NCBI GenBank assembly: GCA_965603365.1
Contig: CBFDCR010000105.1
Coordinates: forward strand, 1-13,941
DNA length: 13,941 nucleotides
Origin: JAHELQ01 sp965603365
GTDB lineage: Bacteria > Acidobacteriota > Aminicenantia > UBA2199
Direction: 5' to 3'
Made by a program: the position numbers and the translations under genes. Shown in pieces: positions 12,628-13,941 of this stretch (within the stretch, counting starts at the first letter, position 1; each line of letters starts with the position of its first letter). Under the pieces are notes generated by a model. It saw nothing but the letters and a program-made list of their open reading frames with translations. It made no database searches and was not told the origin of the DNA.

Positions 12628-13941
12628 ATGACGGTAATAGATTGGGCAGTGATTTTGGGTTCCGGTGCCGGTGTGTTGGGTTTTCTTCTAAAACTCTACC
12701 GCCAGTCGCGGGGTAAGAAAATGACAAGTCAGGTTGAGAAGAGACGGCTCAAGAGAGAGGCGCCGGTGTTGATGAAGGGTTACCGGGAGGCACTGGCCAA
12801 AGAGTTGGGCACCGTCAACCTGTTTGGCCTGCGGCATTTCGATAATATCCCGGTGAAGCTGGATGAGGTGTTTGTACCCCTGCGCATTTCCGAAGCCTGG
12901 CGCAGCGAGTGGCGCTTCGATCCCCGCAAGCGTAAAAACAGGCAAGAGCTGGCCAGGTTTGAGTCCGGCGAGCGATCCTTTGCCCCGGCAGAGGTGATGC
13001 GCCGGGCCTTTCAAAAGGTTTCGCTGCTGCTGATCATCGGCGACCCCGGCTCCGGTAAAACCACCTTGTTGAAATACTATGCCATGTCCTGCCTGGAAAA
13101 CAGGCACAAACAACTGGGACTGTCTAAACATGTACTGCCCATTTATCTTCCCCTGCGGGAACTGCAATTTGAAGGCTCCCGTCCCATTGTGCTGTGGGAA
13201 AACCTGGCCCGGCGGCCCAAGACCCCTCTTTTAAATATTTCCGCCCGGGACTTTCGATTCTGGATCCAGAACCGGCCCAGCCTGATCCTGCTGGACGGCC
13301 TGGATGAAATCAGCGACCTGGAGCGCCGCCGGGCCGCGTGTGAGTGGATCAAGCACCTCAGCGAGACCTTGCCAAAGGCCCGGTTCGTGGTCACGGCCCG
13401 GGGAACCGGCATGCGCAAGGAAGATTTGATCGAACTGGAGTGCCGCCACTTGCGGGCGGATATCCTGGATTTTTCGCCCCGGCAGCAGGAGATATTTTTG
13501 AAGAGGTGGTTCCGGTCCGCGTATTTAGAAGAACTGCCGGCTGAGGAAATGACGGATCGGGCCTGGCAGGCACAGCAGACCGGGGAGGCCGAGGCAAAGG
13601 CAGGGGAGATCATCGATTTTTTAAATAAAAAGGAGAACCGGGGCATCCGCCAACTGGCGGGCATACCCATGCTGCTGCAAATCATGGCCATTGTCTGGAA
13701 GGAGCGGGAGTTCCTTCCCCGCAGCCGCTACATACTCTACGATACCGCCCTGGATTACCTGCTGGATTACCGGGACCGCCGGCGGAACATCAAGCCGCCG
13801 CTGCCGGTGGAAAGCAGCCGGCGGGTACTGGAACCCACGGCCCTGTGGATGCAGCTTGAAAAAAAAGACGAGGCCGAAAAGAGTGCATTCCATGAAAAAG
13901 CGGCGCCCATTTTAGAGACCATGAAAGAGCAGTTGTCGGCG
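12628..13941 (+). CDS. Membrane-anchored NACHT NTPase (N-terminal 438 residues, cut by window end)
   Basis: An open frame of 438 codons runs from the ATG at 12628 (AGGGG 6 bases upstream) to the last base. Residues 3-22 (VIDWAVILGSGAGVLGFLL) form a likely single membrane helix, followed by basic KLYRQSRGKK, which favours a cytoplasmic C-terminal body. A STAND-type NACHT NTPase follows: Walker A GDPGSGKTT (138-146), Walker B LILLDGLDEI (219-228, with the NACHT-typical extra acidic residue) and a sensor-like RFVVTARG (252-259). The helical segment LAGIPMLLQIMAIVW is typical of the NACHT-associated winged-helix region. Bacterial NACHT proteins act in anti-phage defence, with a C-terminal sensor and an effector at either end. 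No effector enzyme is seen before the NACHT, and the C-terminal part lies outside the window. Confidence 0.88.
   Translation, partial: MTVIDWAVILGSGAGVLGFLLKLYRQSRGKKMTSQVEKRRLKREAPVLMKGYREALAKELGTVNLFGLRHFDNIPVKLDEVFVPLRISEAWRSEWRFDPRKRKNRQELARFESGERSFAPAEVMRRAFQKVSLLLIIGDPGSGKTTLLKYYAMSCLENRHKQLGLSKHVLPIYLPLRELQFEGSRPIVLWENLARRPKTPLLNISARDFRFWIQNRPSLILLDGLDEISDLERRRAACEWIKHLSETLPKARFVVTARGTGMRKEDLIELECRHLRADILDFSPRQQEIFLKRWFRSAYLEELPAEEMTDRAWQAQQTGEAEAKAGEIIDFLNKKENRGIRQLAGIPMLLQIMAIVWKEREFLPRSRYILYDTALDYLLDYRDRRRNIKPPLPVESSRRVLEPTALWMQLEKKDEAEKSAFHEKAAPILETMKEQLSA

Overview
The window looks like a piece of a Gram-negative bacterial chromosome. The evidence is an exported beta-barrel-like protein, a bacterial-type PEP carboxylase, and a periplasmic-sensor/AraC hybrid regulator of the Reg_prop/Y_Y_Y type. 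A GC-rich core (roughly 3250-4190, 6290-10870, 11090-11990 and 12630-end) alternates with visibly AT-rich accessory DNA. Hybrid propeller regulators, a NACHT NTPase and repeat-laden spacers recall Aminicenantota/Acidobacteriota-like or similar anaerobic lineages. That placement is a guess from gene content only.

Layout. (i) 1-390: a SAM methyltransferase cut by the window edge and truncated at its 3' end. (ii) 636-3255: three toxin-antitoxin modules in a row, all on +. These are UPF0175-like antitoxin + DUF3368 PIN toxin, VapB-like antitoxin + PIN VapC, and an antitoxin followed by a truncated RelE/ParE toxin. Each has a TTGA(C/T)(A/T)-N17-TATATT promoter, and repeat-rich spacers separate them. 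(iii) 3255-4187: a 2-dehydropantoate 2-reductase (KPR) family gene. (iv) 4188-6075: a two-gene type II restriction-modification module (D12-class adenine methyltransferase + HNH endonuclease). It is bracketed by a 154-bp direct repeat that is the 3' end of the KPR gene (4034-4187 and 6076-6229). (v) 6294-9443: an exported beta-rich protein gene followed by a divergent PEP carboxylase gene. (vi) about 9455-10869: a decayed propeller/Y_Y_Y/TM/AraC regulator with a lost N-terminus and two frameshifts. (vii) 11091-11990: a polytopic membrane protein of unknown function. (viii) 11991-12627: a repeat-rich spacer with a 21-bp tandem array. (ix) 12628-end: the first 438 codons of a membrane-anchored NACHT NTPase, cut by the window end.

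Together this reads as core metabolic genes interrupted by defence and addiction modules (three TA, one R-M, one NACHT). The most informative structure is the R-M module inserted in the KPR gene. One copy of the duplicated segment leaves the KPR reading frame complete. The other copy abuts the endonuclease stop codon directly and leads into the ancestral downstream gene. The copies differ at two positions, both synonymous. This fits insertion with long target duplication, or integration that regenerates a gene 3' end, using DNA from a related strain. A second notable point is a 21-bp-period repeat family seen in two spacers about 9.4 kb apart.
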